A stretch of 64,000 bases of DNA, from positions 62,001 to 126,000 of the forward strand of contig NZ_CALSFU010000004.1 of NCBI RefSeq assembly GCF_943737005.1, read 5' to 3'. The stretch is from Achromobacter sp. Marseille-Q4962. GTDB lineage: Bacteria > Pseudomonadota > Gammaproteobacteria > Burkholderiales > Burkholderiaceae_B. Below are positions 1 to 9,202 of the stretch, one piece after another. The first letter of the stretch is position 1. Each line of letters begins with the position of its first letter. The notes beneath the pieces were generated by a model, which saw nothing but the letters and a program-made list of their open reading frames with translations, had not been told where the DNA came from and searched no databases. A program made the translations under genes and the position numbers.

Positions 1-49
1 CTGCCGCGCGGCATGCGCCGCCGCCAGGCGTCGGGAAATCGTCGGGAGA

Positions 50-781
50 CTATACCGCGCCCGGGCCCGCGCGCTCCAGGACATGTTCCCCCTGACCGGC
101 GAACCATCTCACCGCTTCGTCCAGGCCCGCGCGGCGGGTGCGGTAGCGGTTGGCGGGATGCGCGGCGTCGGCATAGCCGAACGAAATGCCGCACACGACG
201 CGGCGGTCCGCGCCGATGCCCAGCACCTCGCGCAGCGTTTCCGGGTACATGGCCAGCGAGGCCTGCGCCACGGTGGCCACGCCGTTGGCCTGGGCCGCCA
301 GCATGAAGTTGGCGACGTAGCCGCCGCAGTCGATGGCGCCGTATTCGCCCAGCGCCTCGTCGCTGGTGACGATGGCCGTGTGCGGCGCGTCGAAGAGCGC
401 GAAATTGCGCAGCTCCTGGCGCCGGTATGCCGCGCGGTCGCCGCGTGCCACGCCCACGGCGTCATAGAGCTGGAACCCGGATTCGCGCCGCCGCGCCAGG
501 CTGGCGCCGCGGTACTCGCGCGGAAACGGGATGTCGGGCGTGAAGCCCGGCATCGCGGCGCGGCGCAGCAGCGCCTCGCGCAGCCGGCCGGTGCCCTCGC
601 CCTCGGTGACGACGACCTGCCAGGGCTGGCAGTTGCACCACGACGCGGTGCGCTGCGCCAGCTCCAGAATGCGTTCGATGACCGCGCGCGGCACGGGCCG
701 CGGCAGAAAGGCGCGGCAGCTGTGACGCTCGCGCAGCCAGGTTTCCAGCTGGGCGTCGGGGCGCGATTGAGAATCCTGCAT
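50..781 (-). CDS. Nitroreductase family protein (FMN-dependent)
   Basis: The 243-residue protein has the nitroreductase fold signature. The N-terminal FMN-phosphate motif RHSCRAF lies near residues 19-25, WCNCQPWQVVV near 48-58, and a C-terminal segment around FGYADAAHPANRYR is typical of NfsB/nitrobenzoate-reductase-like members. Such enzymes use NAD(P)H and FMN to reduce nitroaromatics, quinones or enones in the cytoplasm; the physiological substrate cannot be read from sequence. I chose the ATG at 781 because the family-typical N-terminus begins just after it, although the frame stays open upstream to 1117. It diverges from the LysE gene, with about 106 bases between the two starts. Confidence 0.85.
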   Translation of the reverse strand: MQDSQSRPDAQLETWLRERHSCRAFLPRPVPRAVIERILELAQRTASWCNCQPWQVVVTEGEGTGRLREALLRRAAMPGFTPDIPFPREYRGASLARRRESGFQLYDAVGVARGDRAAYRRQELRNFALFDAPHTAIVTSDEALGEYGAIDCGGYVANFMLAAQANGVATVAQASLAMYPETLREVLGIGADRRVVCGISFGYADAAHPANRYRTRRAGLDEAVRWFAGQGEHVLERAGPGAV

Positions 782-887
782 GGTCCGTCTCTCCGGGTCG
801 GCGGCGCAAGGCCGGGGAAATTTCACCGTATCATGCCATCTCGGCCCGGCATGCGCGGGCGGCGACATTCCATTCCAGGCGACATCC

Positions 888-1514
888 ATGCTACCCATCG
901 ACACCCTCATCGCGTTTTTCGGCATCGCCGCGCTGCTGGCGCTCGCGCCGGGGCCGGACAATCTCTTCGTCCTGATGCAGTCGGCCGTGTGGGGCCGCAA
1001 GGCCGGCATGTTCGTGGTGCTCGGGCTGTGCACCGGGCTCTTGGGCCACACGGCCGCGGTGGCGCTGGGGCTGGCGGCCGTGTTCGCGGCCTCGCCAATG
1101 GCTTTCACGGCGCTCAAGCTGCTGGGCGCGGCCTACCTGGCCTATCTGGCCTGGCAGATCCTGCGCGCGCCGGTGCGGGCCGACGACGGCGAGCGGCCCG
1201 CGCCGCTGGCCACGGGCGCGCTGTACCGCCGCGGCATCATCATGAACCTCACCAATCCCAAGGTGCTGCTGTTTTTCTTCGCGTTCCTGCCGCAGTTCAC
1301 CTCGCCCGCGCGCGGCGCCGTGGGCTGGCAGACCGTGCAGCTCGGCGCGGTGTTCATGCTGGCCACGCTGCTGGTGTTCGGCGCCATCGCGTTTTTCTCG
1401 GGCGCGTTCGGCGAACTGCTGCAGCGCTCGGTCACGGCCAAGCGCTGGCTCAACCGCGTGGCGGCCCTGGTATTCGTGGGCCTGGCGGTGCGCCTGGCCA
1501 CGGCGGCGCGCTGA
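888..1514 (+). CDS. LysE/RhtB family amino acid exporter
   Basis: This 208-residue inner-membrane protein has about six hydrophobic segments. It carries both hallmarks of the LysE/RhtB family: the first-helix motif APGPDNLFVL near residues 17-26, and the mid-protein motif NLTNPKVLLFFFAFLPQF. Members export amino acids or derivatives by proton antiport; the substrate here is unknown. The start at 888 puts the first helix directly at the N-terminus. An open frame back to 780 would add a non-hydrophobic extension that overlaps the neighbouring promoter region. No strong ribosome binding site is visible. The gene converges on the MBL hydrolase, with about 21 bases between the stops. Confidence 0.88.
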   Translation: MLPIDTLIAFFGIAALLALAPGPDNLFVLMQSAVWGRKAGMFVVLGLCTGLLGHTAAVALGLAAVFAASPMAFTALKLLGAAYLAYLAWQILRAPVRADDGERPAPLATGALYRRGIIMNLTNPKVLLFFFAFLPQFTSPARGAVGWQTVQLGAVFMLATLLVFGAIAFFSGAFGELLQRSVTAKRWLNRVAALVFVGLAVRLATAAR

Positions 1515-1535
1515 AGCGCCCCCGGCTGCGCGGCC

Positions 1536-2597
1536 TCAGGCCGCAGCGAAACGCATGATGCCGTCGTCGCCCAGGCGGCGCGTGAGCCTGCCCTCGAAAT
1601 AAAGCGCATGCAGGTGCGCCAGCGCCTCGCCCATGGCGAAGGTGAGCTGGTGCAGGTCCAGCTTGCGCTTGAACAGCACCGGCACGATGTCCGACGTGGA
1701 TTGCGGCTGCGCGCGACAGGCATCCAGCACGTCCTGCAGGCGGTCGCGGTGGTGCGCCTGCTGCTGCGCGATGCGTTCGTGCAGGCCCTTGAACGGACGC
1801 CCGTGCGAAGGCAGCACCAGCGTGTCGCCGGGCAGGTCGGCATAGCGCTCGAGCGAACGAAGATAGAGAGGCAGGGGATTGGCGTCGGGTTCGTAGTCGA
1901 ACACGCTGACGTTGGTGGAAATGCGCGGCAGCACCATGTCGCCGGAAATCAGCACGCCCAGGTCGGGCGAATGGAACGACGCATGTTCGGGCGCATGGCC
2001 GTAGCCCACGATGACGCGCCAGGGCCGCCCGCCGATGCGCAGCTGGTCGCCGTGCATGATGCGGGCGTAGTGCCCGGGCATGGCGGGCACCAGGTTGGGA
2101 TAGTAGTTGGCGCGCTCGCGGATCTGCGCCTGCGCGGCGGGGTCCACCAGCCCGTGGCGCGCGAAATGATCCACTGCCGACTGCCCGCCCGGGCCGCCGC
2201 CGTCCGTGCGCGACGACCAGAGCGACGCCACCATGAAATCGGTCATGGTCATCCAGAGCGGCGCGTTCCAGCGCTGGCACAGCCAGTGAGCCAGGCCCAC
2301 GTGGTCGGGGTGCATGTGCGTGACGATGACGCGCAGCACCGGCAGGCCGCCGAGCTCGCGCTCGAACACCTGCTCCCACAGCGTTTTCACCTCGTCGCGC
2401 GAAATGCCGCAGTCGACGATGGTCCAGCCCTGGCGGCCGTCGATCTCGTCCCTGAGCAGCCAGAGGTTGATATGATCCAGCGCGAACGGAAGCGGCATGC
2501 GGATCCATTTGACGCCCTCCGCCACCTCGAGGGCGCGGCCGGGCCCGGGCTGGGTGTCCGCGAAAGGGTACTGAAGCTGGTGCTCGTTGGGATTCAT
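1536..2597 (-). CDS. MBL-fold metallo-hydrolase
   Basis: The 353-residue cytoplasmic metallo-beta-lactamase-fold enzyme has the zinc motif THMHPDH at residues 93-99. Further metal ligands are expected around the ISGDMVLP and LPSHGRPF segments. The C-terminal helical extension resembles the C-terminal domain of LACTB2-like and quinone-thioester-like hydrolases, so thioester or lactone hydrolysis is plausible but unproven. It diverges from the MerR regulator gene with only 74 bases between the starts. That gap contains the palindromic LiuR-type site, so this gene is a likely member of the same regulon as the leucine/isovalerate operon. An acyl-CoA detoxifying thioesterase would fit that context. 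Confidence 0.85.
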   Translation of the reverse strand: MNPNEHQLQYPFADTQPGPGRALEVAEGVKWIRMPLPFALDHINLWLLRDEIDGRQGWTIVDCGISRDEVKTLWEQVFERELGGLPVLRVIVTHMHPDHVGLAHWLCQRWNAPLWMTMTDFMVASLWSSRTDGGGPGGQSAVDHFARHGLVDPAAQAQIRERANYYPNLVPAMPGHYARIMHGDQLRIGGRPWRVIVGYGHAPEHASFHSPDLGVLISGDMVLPRISTNVSVFDYEPDANPLPLYLRSLERYADLPGDTLVLPSHGRPFKGLHERIAQQQAHHRDRLQDVLDACRAQPQSTSDIVPVLFKRKLDLHQLTFAMGEALAHLHALYFEGRLTRRLGDDGIMRFAAA

Positions 2598-2641
2598 GTC
2601 TCTCTCGTTTCACGCTTGACGATCGCGTCAAGTCATCATAA

Positions 2642-2657
2642 TTTACGTTTACGTAAA
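2642..2657. promoter_or_regulatory. LiuR-type operator, regulator/hydrolase side
   Basis: TTTACGTTTACGTAAA is an inverted repeat with 7-bp arms and a TT centre. It sits 14 bases before the MerR-family gene start, between the divergent hydrolase and regulator genes. The same 16 bases recur at 4686-4701 before the isovaleryl-CoA dehydrogenase gene. MerR-type regulators bind such dyads, and the site resembles what I recall of proteobacterial LiuR motifs. Confidence 0.75.
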
Positions 2658-2671
2658 CTGCCACACGCCGC

Positions 2672-3052
2672 ATGCCCCCGTCAACCTGGACCATCTCCGA
2701 GCTCGCGCGCGAATTCGGCGTCACGCCCCGCACGATCCGCTTCTACGAAGACCAGGGCATCGTGAGCCCGTCACGCGAGGGCCGCAACCGCATTTTCGGT
2801 CCGCGCGACCGCACGCGGCTCAAGCTCGCCCTGCGCGGCAAGCGGCTGGGGCTGCAGCTGTCGGAAATCCGCACGCTCATCGACATGTACGACGGGCCCG
2901 GAGATACCGAGGTGCAGCTGCGCCAGTACCTGGCCGTGCTGGAGCAGCACCGGCTCACCCTGGAACAGCAGCGCCGCGACATCGACGATACCCTGCGCGA
3001 GATCGCCGAGCAGGAGCGGCAATGCCGCGAACTGCTGGCAAGCAAGCCCTGA
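2672..3052 (+). CDS. liuR: MerR-family regulator, LiuR-like
   Basis: The 126-residue regulator has a winged-helix MerR DNA-binding domain at about residues 6-75 ([34 protein letters not shown]). A dimerising coiled coil follows ([23 protein letters not shown], about 88-112), and the C-terminus is short. The length and the lack of a large effector domain fit LiuR, which controls leucine/isovalerate catabolism in many proteobacteria. The context supports this: the 16-bp dyad before this gene is repeated before the isovaleryl-CoA dehydrogenase gene 2 kb away. Autoregulation is likely because one site lies in its own promoter. The small membrane gene ynfA begins five bases after the stop. Confidence 0.8.
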   Translation: MPPSTWTISELAREFGVTPRTIRFYEDQGIVSPSREGRNRIFGPRDRTRLKLALRGKRLGLQLSEIRTLIDMYDGPGDTEVQLRQYLAVLEQHRLTLEQQRRDIDDTLREIAEQERQCRELLASKP

Positions 3053-3056
3053 CGGC

Positions 3057-3389
3057 ATGGCGGCGCTCCAGACCCTGTTTCTTTTCGTCCTGACGGCGCT
3101 GGCCGAAATCGTCGGCTGCTACCTGCCGTACCTGTGGCTGCGCAAGGGATATTCCGCCTGGGTGCTGGCGCCGGCTGCGGCCAGCCTGGCGCTCTTCGCC
3201 TGGCTGCTGACGCTGCATCCCACGGCGTCGGGCCGCGTCTACGCCGCCTATGGCGGCGTCTACATCGGCATGGCGCTGATGTGGCTGTGGGCCGTGGACG
3301 GCGTGCGGCCCCTGGTCAGCGACTGGATCGGCGTGGCCCTGAGCCTGGCCGGCATGCTGGTGATCATGTCCGGATCCCGGGCCGGCTGA
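3057..3389 (+). CDS. YnfA/UPF0060 small membrane protein
   Basis: The 110-residue protein is almost entirely hydrophobic, with four predicted membrane helices. The UPF0060 pattern is clear: [17 protein letters not shown] near residues 15-31, [18 protein letters not shown] in the middle, and [16 protein letters not shown] near the end. YnfA proteins are related to small multidrug resistance (SMR) transporters and may act as small inner-membrane efflux proteins; the substrate is unknown. It starts five bases after the MerR gene stop, so the two are probably co-transcribed. It converges on the M20 amidohydrolase. Confidence 0.88.
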   Translation: MAALQTLFLFVLTALAEIVGCYLPYLWLRKGYSAWVLAPAAASLALFAWLLTLHPTASGRVYAAYGGVYIGMALMWLWAVDGVRPLVSDWIGVALSLAGMLVIMSGSRAG

Positions 3390-3402
3390 GGGCCCGGCCC
3401 GC

Positions 3403-4581
3403 TCAGGGCGCGAGGTAGCGCTGGGCCAGCCGCACCCAGTACGTGGCGCCGGGCGCGATGAGCGCGTCGTTGAAGTCGTAGCTGGCGTTGTGCAGCATGC
3501 AGGGGCCCAGCCCGTGGCCGGCCATGCGGTGCTCGCCATGGCCGTTGCCCAGGAAGATGTAGCAGCCGGGCCGGGCCTGCAGCAGGAATGCGAAATCTTC
3601 CGACGCCATGGCGGGCTCGATCACCCGCGCGCGGCCCTCGCCGGCCACTTCGCGCGCCACGTCCAGGCAGAACGCGGTTTCGGCCTCGGTATTGACCAGC
3701 GCCGGGTAGCGGCGCTCGAAGAACACCTCGGCCTCGCAGCCGTGGGCCGCGGCGATGCTGCCGGCGATCTCGCGCATGCGGCGCTCGATCAGGCCGACCA
3801 CCTCGTCGCTGTAAGCGCGCACCGAGCCGCCCATCCAGGCGCTGTCGGGAATCACGTTGATCACGCTGCCGCCGGCCTGGACCTGGGTAATCGACAGCAC
3901 GGCCGCGTCCAGCGGGCGCTTGCTGCGCGTGAGAATGGTCTGCAGCGACTGGCCGATGGCGAACAGCGCGGGCACGGGGTCGTTGCAATCCTGCGGCGCG
4001 GCGGCATGGCCGCCCTTGCCGCGCACGGTGATGCGAAAGCCGTTGGCCGCCGCCATCATGGGGCCGGCGCACACGCCGAAGGAGCCGGCGGGCAGGCCCG
4101 GCCAGTTGTGCATGCCGAACACGGCCTCGCAGGGAAAACGCTCGAACAGGCCATCCTGGATCATCGCGCGGCCGCCGGCCCCGCCTTCCTCGGCGGGCTG
4201 GAAGCACAGATACACCGTGCCGTCGAAACCGCCGTGCCGCTGCAGGTGGCGCGCCGCGGCCAGCAGCATGGCGGTGTGGCCGTCGTGGCCGCAACCGTGC
4301 ATCTTGCCGTCGTGGCGCGAGCGGTGCTCGAACTGGTTCTCTTCCTGCATGGGCAGGGCGTCCATGTCGGCCCGCAGCATGATGGCGCGATCCGACGACC
4401 CGTGGCGGACGACGCCGACCACCCCGGTCTTGGCGATGCCGGTATGCGTCTCGATGCCCCAGCCGCGCAGCGCGTCGGCCACCACCTTGGCGGTGCGGTG
4501 CTCCTCGTAACAGAGTTCCGGATGGGCGTGCAGATCGCGCCTCAGCGCCATGATGTCTTCCAGGTCCGATAGTCCGGGCAC
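3403..4581 (-). CDS. M20 family metallopeptidase / amidohydrolase (hippurate hydrolase-like)
   Basis: This 392-residue cytoplasmic M20D enzyme has the metal-binding pattern of the aminoacylase/hippurate hydrolase/HipO group: LRADMDALPMQE near residues 69-80, HGCGHDGHT at 95-103 and PAEEGGAGG at about 129-137. It should remove an acyl group from an N-acyl amino acid or similar amide with two metal ions. It diverges from the isovaleryl-CoA dehydrogenase gene; the shared 246-base gap contains the 20-bp LiuR-type palindrome. A link to branched-chain acyl amides (for example isovalerylglycine) is conceivable but is inference only. Confidence 0.87.
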   Translation of the reverse strand: MPGLSDLEDIMALRRDLHAHPELCYEEHRTAKVVADALRGWGIETHTGIAKTGVVGVVRHGSSDRAIMLRADMDALPMQEENQFEHRSRHDGKMHGCGHDGHTAMLLAAARHLQRHGGFDGTVYLCFQPAEEGGAGGRAMIQDGLFERFPCEAVFGMHNWPGLPAGSFGVCAGPMMAAANGFRITVRGKGGHAAAPQDCNDPVPALFAIGQSLQTILTRSKRPLDAAVLSITQVQAGGSVINVIPDSAWMGGSVRAYSDEVVGLIERRMREIAGSIAAAHGCEAEVFFERRYPALVNTEAETAFCLDVAREVAGEGRARVIEPAMASEDFAFLLQARPGCYIFLGNGHGEHRMAGHGLGPCMLHNASYDFNDALIAPGATYWVRLAQRYLAP

Positions 4582-4685
4582 GGCTTGCTCCCTTGCAGTG
4601 TTTCGTTGTCCAGCGGCCGGCAGGCATATTACCCATGCGGCGGCCCGGCGATCCCGCCCGCTGGCTAGGGAAAACCCGGATCAAA

Positions 4686-4706
4686 TTTACGTTTACGTAA
4701 ACGTAA
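4686..4706. promoter_or_regulatory. LiuR-type operator before the liu operon
   Basis: Bases 4687-4706 (TTACGTTTACGTAAACGTAA) form a perfect 20-bp palindrome. Its 4686-4701 part is identical to the site at 2642-2657. It lies 122 bases before the isovaleryl-CoA dehydrogenase start and about 105 bases from the start of the divergent M20 gene, so it could control both directions. Confidence 0.75.
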
Positions 4707-4827
4707 TATTTGCGGTGCATCATTGCGCGGCGCCCGCCGGACGGCGCATCATGGGCCCGCAGAGGCCATCGCAGCGCGCTTGCCTGCGGCCATACAGAGG
4801 TAAGTACCCACTATCACGGAGACAGCG

Positions 4828-6006
4828 ATGAACCTTCCCGGCCTCAATTTCGACCTGGGCGAAGACCTGGACATGCTGCGCGAGGCGGTGCGCAATTTCG
4901 CCCTCGCCGAAATCGCCCCCCGGGCGGCCGAAGTCGACCGCAGCGACCAGTTCCCCATGGACCTCTGGCGCAAATTCGGCGAGCTGGGCGTGCTGGGCAT
5001 GACGGCCAGCGAGGAATACGGCGGCACCGACATGGGCTACCTGGCGCACATGATCGTCATGGAAGAGATTTCCCGCGCCAGCGCCTCCATCGGCCTGTCC
5101 TACGGCGCGCACTCCAATCTCTGCGTGAACCAGATCCACCGCAACGGCACGCCCGCCCAGAAAGCCAGATACCTGCCCAAGCTGATCTCGGGCGAGCACG
5201 TGGGCGCGCTGGCCATGAGCGAGCCGGGCGCCGGCTCGGACGTGGTCAGCATGCGGCTGCGCGCCGAGAAGAAGGGCGACCGCTACGTGCTGAACGGCAC
5301 CAAGATGTGGATCACCAACGGGCCGGATGCCGATACCCTGGTGGTCTATGCCAAGACCGATCCCGAGGCGCACCAGCGCGGCATCACGGCCTTCCTGGTG
5401 GAAAAGGGCTTCAAGGGATTCTCGGTGGCTCAGAAGCTGGACAAGCTCGGCATGCGCGGCAGCCACACCGGCGAACTGGTGTTCGAGGACTGCGAGGTGC
5501 CGGAAGAAAACGTCCTGGGCCAGGTCAACGGCGGCGTGAAGGTGCTGATGAGCGGGCTGGACTATGAGCGCGCCGTGCTGTCGGGCGGCCCGGTGGGCAT
5601 CATGCAGGCCGTGATGGACGTGGTGGTGCCCTACATCCACGACCGCAAGCAGTTCGGCCAGCCCATCGGCGAATTCCAGCTCATCCAGGGCAAGGTGGCC
5701 GACCTTTACACCACGCTGCAGGCCAGCCGCGCCTTCTGCTACCAGGTGGGCAAGAACCTGGACCGCCTGGGCAGCGGGCACGTGCGCCAGGTGCGCAAGG
5801 ACTGCGCCGCCCTCATTCTGTACACCGCCGAGAAAGCCACGTGGATGGCCGGCGAAGGCGTGCAGATCCTGGGCGGCAACGGCTACATCAACGAATATCC
5901 CGTGGGCCGCCTGTGGCGCGACGCCAAGCTGTACGAGATCGGCGCGGGCACCAGCGAGATCCGCCGCATGCTGATCGGCCGCGAGCTGTTCAACGAAACC
6001 GCCTGA
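4828..6006 (+). CDS. liuA: Isovaleryl-CoA dehydrogenase
   Basis: The 392-residue FAD acyl-CoA dehydrogenase oxidises isovaleryl-CoA to 3-methylcrotonyl-CoA in leucine breakdown. Two features point to isovaleryl-CoA dehydrogenase rather than a straight-chain enzyme. The catalytic base is in helix G ([13 protein letters not shown], Glu247), where human IVD has its catalytic Glu. The C-terminal segment reads [16 protein letters not shown], with no Glu at the medium-chain position. The FAD/substrate signature [13 protein letters not shown] is at about 127-139. The operon continues with aceK ten bases downstream. The palindromic operator at 4686-4706 suggests induction through the LiuR-like regulator. 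Confidence 0.93.
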   Translation: MNLPGLNFDLGEDLDMLREAVRNFALAEIAPRAAEVDRSDQFPMDLWRKFGELGVLGMTASEEYGGTDMGYLAHMIVMEEISRASASIGLSYGAHSNLCVNQIHRNGTPAQKARYLPKLISGEHVGALAMSEPGAGSDVVSMRLRAEKKGDRYVLNGTKMWITNGPDADTLVVYAKTDPEAHQRGITAFLVEKGFKGFSVAQKLDKLGMRGSHTGELVFEDCEVPEENVLGQVNGGVKVLMSGLDYERAVLSGGPVGIMQAVMDVVVPYIHDRKQFGQPIGEFQLIQGKVADLYTTLQASRAFCYQVGKNLDRLGSGHVRQVRKDCAALILYTAEKATWMAGEGVQILGGNGYINEYPVGRLWRDAKLYEIGAGTSEIRRMLIGRELFNETA

Positions 6007-6016
6007 CGCCTTCGCC

Positions 6017-7861
6017 ATGATCCGCACGTCCGACATCCAGCACATCGAGCAGGCGCCCGTGCCGGGCCCCTCGCCGCTGGAGGTCGCGCGCCTCATCCTG
6101 GCGGGCTTCGACCGCCACTACGCGCTGTTCCGCTACAGCGCGCAGCGCGCCAAGGCGCTCTTCGAATCGGGCGACTGGCACGGCATCCAGCATCTCTCGC
6201 GCGAGCGCATCGAGTACTACGACATGCGCGTGCGCGAGTGCGCGGGGCAGCTCGAAGGCTTTCTGCGCCGCGGTCCGGAAAGCCGCTCGGCCAACGGCTC
6301 CGACGCCCTGTCGCCGGCCCAGACCGCCTTCTGGCAGGACGTGAAGCAGGAATACGTGGGCCTGCTGGCCGAGCACCGCCAGCCGGAGTGCGCGGAAACG
6401 TTCTTCAATTCGGTGTCGTGCCGCATCCTGCACCGGGACTACTTCCACAACGATTTTCTCTTCGTGCGGCCGGCCGTGGCCACCGACTACCTGGACAGCC
6501 GCATCCCCTCGTACCGCGTGTACTACCCCGTGACGGAGGGCTTGCAGAAAAGCCTGGTCCGCATGGTGGCGGACTTCGGGCTGGCGCTGCCGTTCGAGGA
6601 CCTGCCGCGCGACGCGCGGCTGCTCGCGCGCGCCGCCGTGCGCCAGTTGCGCGCGCAGCTTCCGCGCCACGTCGGGCGCCGCATCGCCAGCGACTGCCAG
6701 GTCCACGCGCTGGGCTCGCTGTTCTTCCGCAACAAGGGCGCCTATATCGTGGGGCGGCTCATCAACCAGGGTACGGTGTACCCCTTTGCCGTGGCCCTCA
6801 CGCGCAATCCGGCCGGCCAGGTGCGCCTGGACGCCCTGCTGCTGGGCGCGGACGACCTGAGCACGCTGTTCAGCTTCACGCGCGCCTATTTCCTGGTGGA
6901 CATGGAAACCCCCGCCGCGGTGGTGAATTTCCTGTCCAGCCTGCTGCCGCGCAAGCCCAAGGCCGAGCTCTACACCATGATCGGCCTGCAGAAACAGGGC
7001 AAGACGCTCTTCTACCGAGATTTCCTGCACCACCTGGCGCATTCGCGCGACGCCTTCGACGTCGCGCCGGGGATCAAGGGCATGGTGATGTGCGTGTTCA
7101 CGCTGCCGTCCTATCCCTACGTGTTCAAGCTCATCAAGGACCGCATCGACAAAGACGGCATGGACCACGCCACGGTGCGCCGCAAGTACCAGATGGTGAA
7201 GCTGCACGACCGCGTGGGCCGCATGGCCGACACCTGGGAGTATTCCCAAGTGGCGCTGCCGCGCGCCCGCTTCGCGCCCGGACTGCTCGACGAGCTGCGG
7301 CGGCTGGTGCCCAGCCTGATCGAGGAGACGGCCGACACCGTGGTCCTGCGCCACGTCTACATCGAACGTCGGATGACGCCGCTCAACCTCTATCTGCGGC
7401 AGGCCCCGGACGCGCTGCTGGAGCCGGCCGTGCGCGAATACGGGGACGCCATCCGCCAGCTGGCGGCGGCCAACATCTTCCCCGGCGACATGCTGTACAA
7501 GAATTTCGGGGTCACGCGCCTGGGACGCGTCGTGTTTTATGACTACGACGAAATACAGCGCATGACCGAAATGAACTTCCGGCGCATTCCGCCCGCGCCC
7601 AACGAAGAAGCGGAGCTGGCCTCCGAACCCTGGTACGCCATCGGCCCGAACGATGTGTTTCCCGAGGAGTTCGGGCGCTTCCTGCTGGGCGACGCGCGGG
7701 TGCGCGACGCCTTCATGCGTCACCATGCCGATCTGCTGGAACCCGAATGGTGGCAAGCCTGCCGCGAGCGCGTGGCGCAAGGGCGGATCGAGGAATTTTT
7801 CCCTTACGATACAGACAGGCGCCTGCGCCCCGAGCCTCTCGCGGGCGCGGCTTCTTCTTAA
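6017..7861 (+). CDS. aceK: Isocitrate dehydrogenase kinase/phosphatase
   Basis: The 614-residue protein is a full-length AceK, which phosphorylates and dephosphorylates isocitrate dehydrogenase and so controls flux into the glyoxylate bypass. The family-specific ATP-binding loop is present (IKGMVMCVFTLPSYPYVFKL, about residues 355-374), as are the catalytic-loop region with MLYKNFGVTRLGRVVFYDYD and the DYDEIQRMTEMNFRRIP segment. It sits ten bases after the isovaleryl-CoA dehydrogenase gene and 35 bases before a thiolase gene. Its expression would therefore rise when leucine or isovalerate is degraded to acetyl-CoA, a condition that needs the glyoxylate shunt. Confidence 0.95.
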   Translation: MIRTSDIQHIEQAPVPGPSPLEVARLILAGFDRHYALFRYSAQRAKALFESGDWHGIQHLSRERIEYYDMRVRECAGQLEGFLRRGPESRSANGSDALSPAQTAFWQDVKQEYVGLLAEHRQPECAETFFNSVSCRILHRDYFHNDFLFVRPAVATDYLDSRIPSYRVYYPVTEGLQKSLVRMVADFGLALPFEDLPRDARLLARAAVRQLRAQLPRHVGRRIASDCQVHALGSLFFRNKGAYIVGRLINQGTVYPFAVALTRNPAGQVRLDALLLGADDLSTLFSFTRAYFLVDMETPAAVVNFLSSLLPRKPKAELYTMIGLQKQGKTLFYRDFLHHLAHSRDAFDVAPGIKGMVMCVFTLPSYPYVFKLIKDRIDKDGMDHATVRRKYQMVKLHDRVGRMADTWEYSQVALPRARFAPGLLDELRRLVPSLIEETADTVVLRHVYIERRMTPLNLYLRQAPDALLEPAVREYGDAIRQLAAANIFPGDMLYKNFGVTRLGRVVFYDYDEIQRMTEMNFRRIPPAPNEEAELASEPWYAIGPNDVFPEEFGRFLLGDARVRDAFMRHHADLLEPEWWQACRERVAQGRIEEFFPYDTDRRLRPEPLAGAASS

Positions 7862-7896
7862 CCGGCGCTGTCCCGATCCTCACAGGAGCAAGAGTC

Positions 7897-9078
7897 ATGT
7901 CAGATCCCATCGTTATCGTTTCCGTCGCCCGCACGCCCATGGGCGGCATGCTGGGCAGCCTTTCCGGCCTGGCCGCGCACGAGCTGGGCTCGGTGGCCAT
8001 CAAGGCCGCGGTCGAGCGCGCGGGCATCAAGCCCGAGCAGGTCGAAGAAGTCATCATGGGCAACGTGCTGCAGGCCGGACAGGGCCAGGCGCCCGCCCGC
8101 CAGGCCGCGCTGGGCGCGGGACTGCCCCTGGGCGTGTCTTGCACCACCATCCACAAGGTGTGCGGCTCGGGCCTGAAAGCCGCCATGTTCGGCCACGACC
8201 TGCTGGCCGCGGGCAGCGCCAGCGTGGTGGTGGCCGGCGGCCAGGAAAGCATGAGCAACGCGCCGTACCTGCTGCTCAAGGGCCGCCAGGGCTACCGCTA
8301 CGGCCACAGCACCGTGTACGACCACATGGCCCTCGACGGCCTGGAAGACGCCTACGACCGCGGCAAGGCCATGGGCGTGTTCGCCGAAGACTGCGCGAGC
8401 AAGTATGCCTTCACCCGCGAGCAGCAGGACGCCTTCTCGCTCGAATCGCTGCGCCGCGCCCGCGCCGCCACCGAAGACGGCAGCTTCAAATGGGAAATCG
8501 CCCCCGTCACCGTGGCCGGCCGCAAGGGCGACACCGTGGTCGACACCGACGAGGCCCCCGCCAAGGCCATGCCGGAGAAGATCCCCACCCTGAAGCCGGC
8601 GTTCAAGAAAGACGGCACGGTCACCGCCGCCAACTCGTCTTCCATTTCCGACGGCGCGGCCGCCATGGTGCTGATGCGCGCCTCCACCGCCGAGAAGCTC
8701 GGCGTCAAGCCGCTGGCCCGCATCGTGGCCCACAGCCAGCACTCGCAGGAACCGGCGTGGTTCACCACCGCTCCGGTGGGCGCGCTCAAGAACCTGTTCG
8801 CCAAGACCGGCTGGAAAGCCGGGGACGTGGACCTCTATGAAATCAACGAGGCCTTCGCCGTGGTGACCATGGCCGCCATGAAAGACTTCAACCTGCCGCA
8901 CGAGAAGGTCAACATCCACGGCGGCGCCACCGCGCTGGGCCATCCCATCGGCGCTTCGGGCGCGCGCCTCATGGCCACCCTGGTCGGCGCGCTGCGCAAG
9001 ACCGGCGGCAAGCGTGGCGTGGCCACGCTGTGCATCGGCGGCGGCGAAGCCGTGGCCATGGCCATCGAAATGCTGTAA
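7897..9078 (+). CDS. Acetyl-CoA acetyltransferase (thiolase II)
   Basis: The 393-residue thiolase has all catalytic elements: the nucleophilic Cys in [10 protein letters not shown] (about residues 85-94), [19 protein letters not shown], and the C-terminal Cys in [10 protein letters not shown]. It interconverts acetoacetyl-CoA and two acetyl-CoA. It lies within the leucine/isovalerate cluster, where acetoacetate is an end product. The ATG at 7897 has a good site (AGGAGCAAGAG) just upstream. A very stable hairpin follows the stop and may limit read-through into the carboxylase genes. Confidence 0.92.
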   Translation: MSDPIVIVSVARTPMGGMLGSLSGLAAHELGSVAIKAAVERAGIKPEQVEEVIMGNVLQAGQGQAPARQAALGAGLPLGVSCTTIHKVCGSGLKAAMFGHDLLAAGSASVVVAGGQESMSNAPYLLLKGRQGYRYGHSTVYDHMALDGLEDAYDRGKAMGVFAEDCASKYAFTREQQDAFSLESLRRARAATEDGSFKWEIAPVTVAGRKGDTVVDTDEAPAKAMPEKIPTLKPAFKKDGTVTAANSSSISDGAAAMVLMRASTAEKLGVKPLARIVAHSQHSQEPAWFTTAPVGALKNLFAKTGWKAGDVDLYEINEAFAVVTMAAMKDFNLPHEKVNIHGGATALGHPIGASGARLMATLVGALRKTGGKRGVATLCIGGGEAVAMAIEML

Positions 9079-9084
9079 GCCCCG

Positions 9085-9125
9085 CGGCGCGCGGCTGCAA
9101 GGAGACAGTCGCCGCGCGCCGTTTT
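9085..9125 (+). terminator. Strong hairpin with short T tract between thiolase and liuB
   Basis: CGGCGCGCGGC at 9085-9095 pairs perfectly (11 bp) with GCCGCGCGCCG at 9111-9121 and is followed by TTTT. The 15-base loop contains AAGGAGA. It looks like an intrinsic terminator or attenuator inside the liu gene set. Confidence 0.6.
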
Positions 9126-9202
9126 CCCCTCCCACCGCAGCCCGGGCGCGCCGCGCCCGGACCGCTCCCATTATTCAAAAACAGCAGGACGGGTGGAACC
9201 CC

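Noticed and set aside
1-49. Possible gene remnant at the left edge
   Set aside because: The 49 bases show no recognisable coding pattern in either direction.
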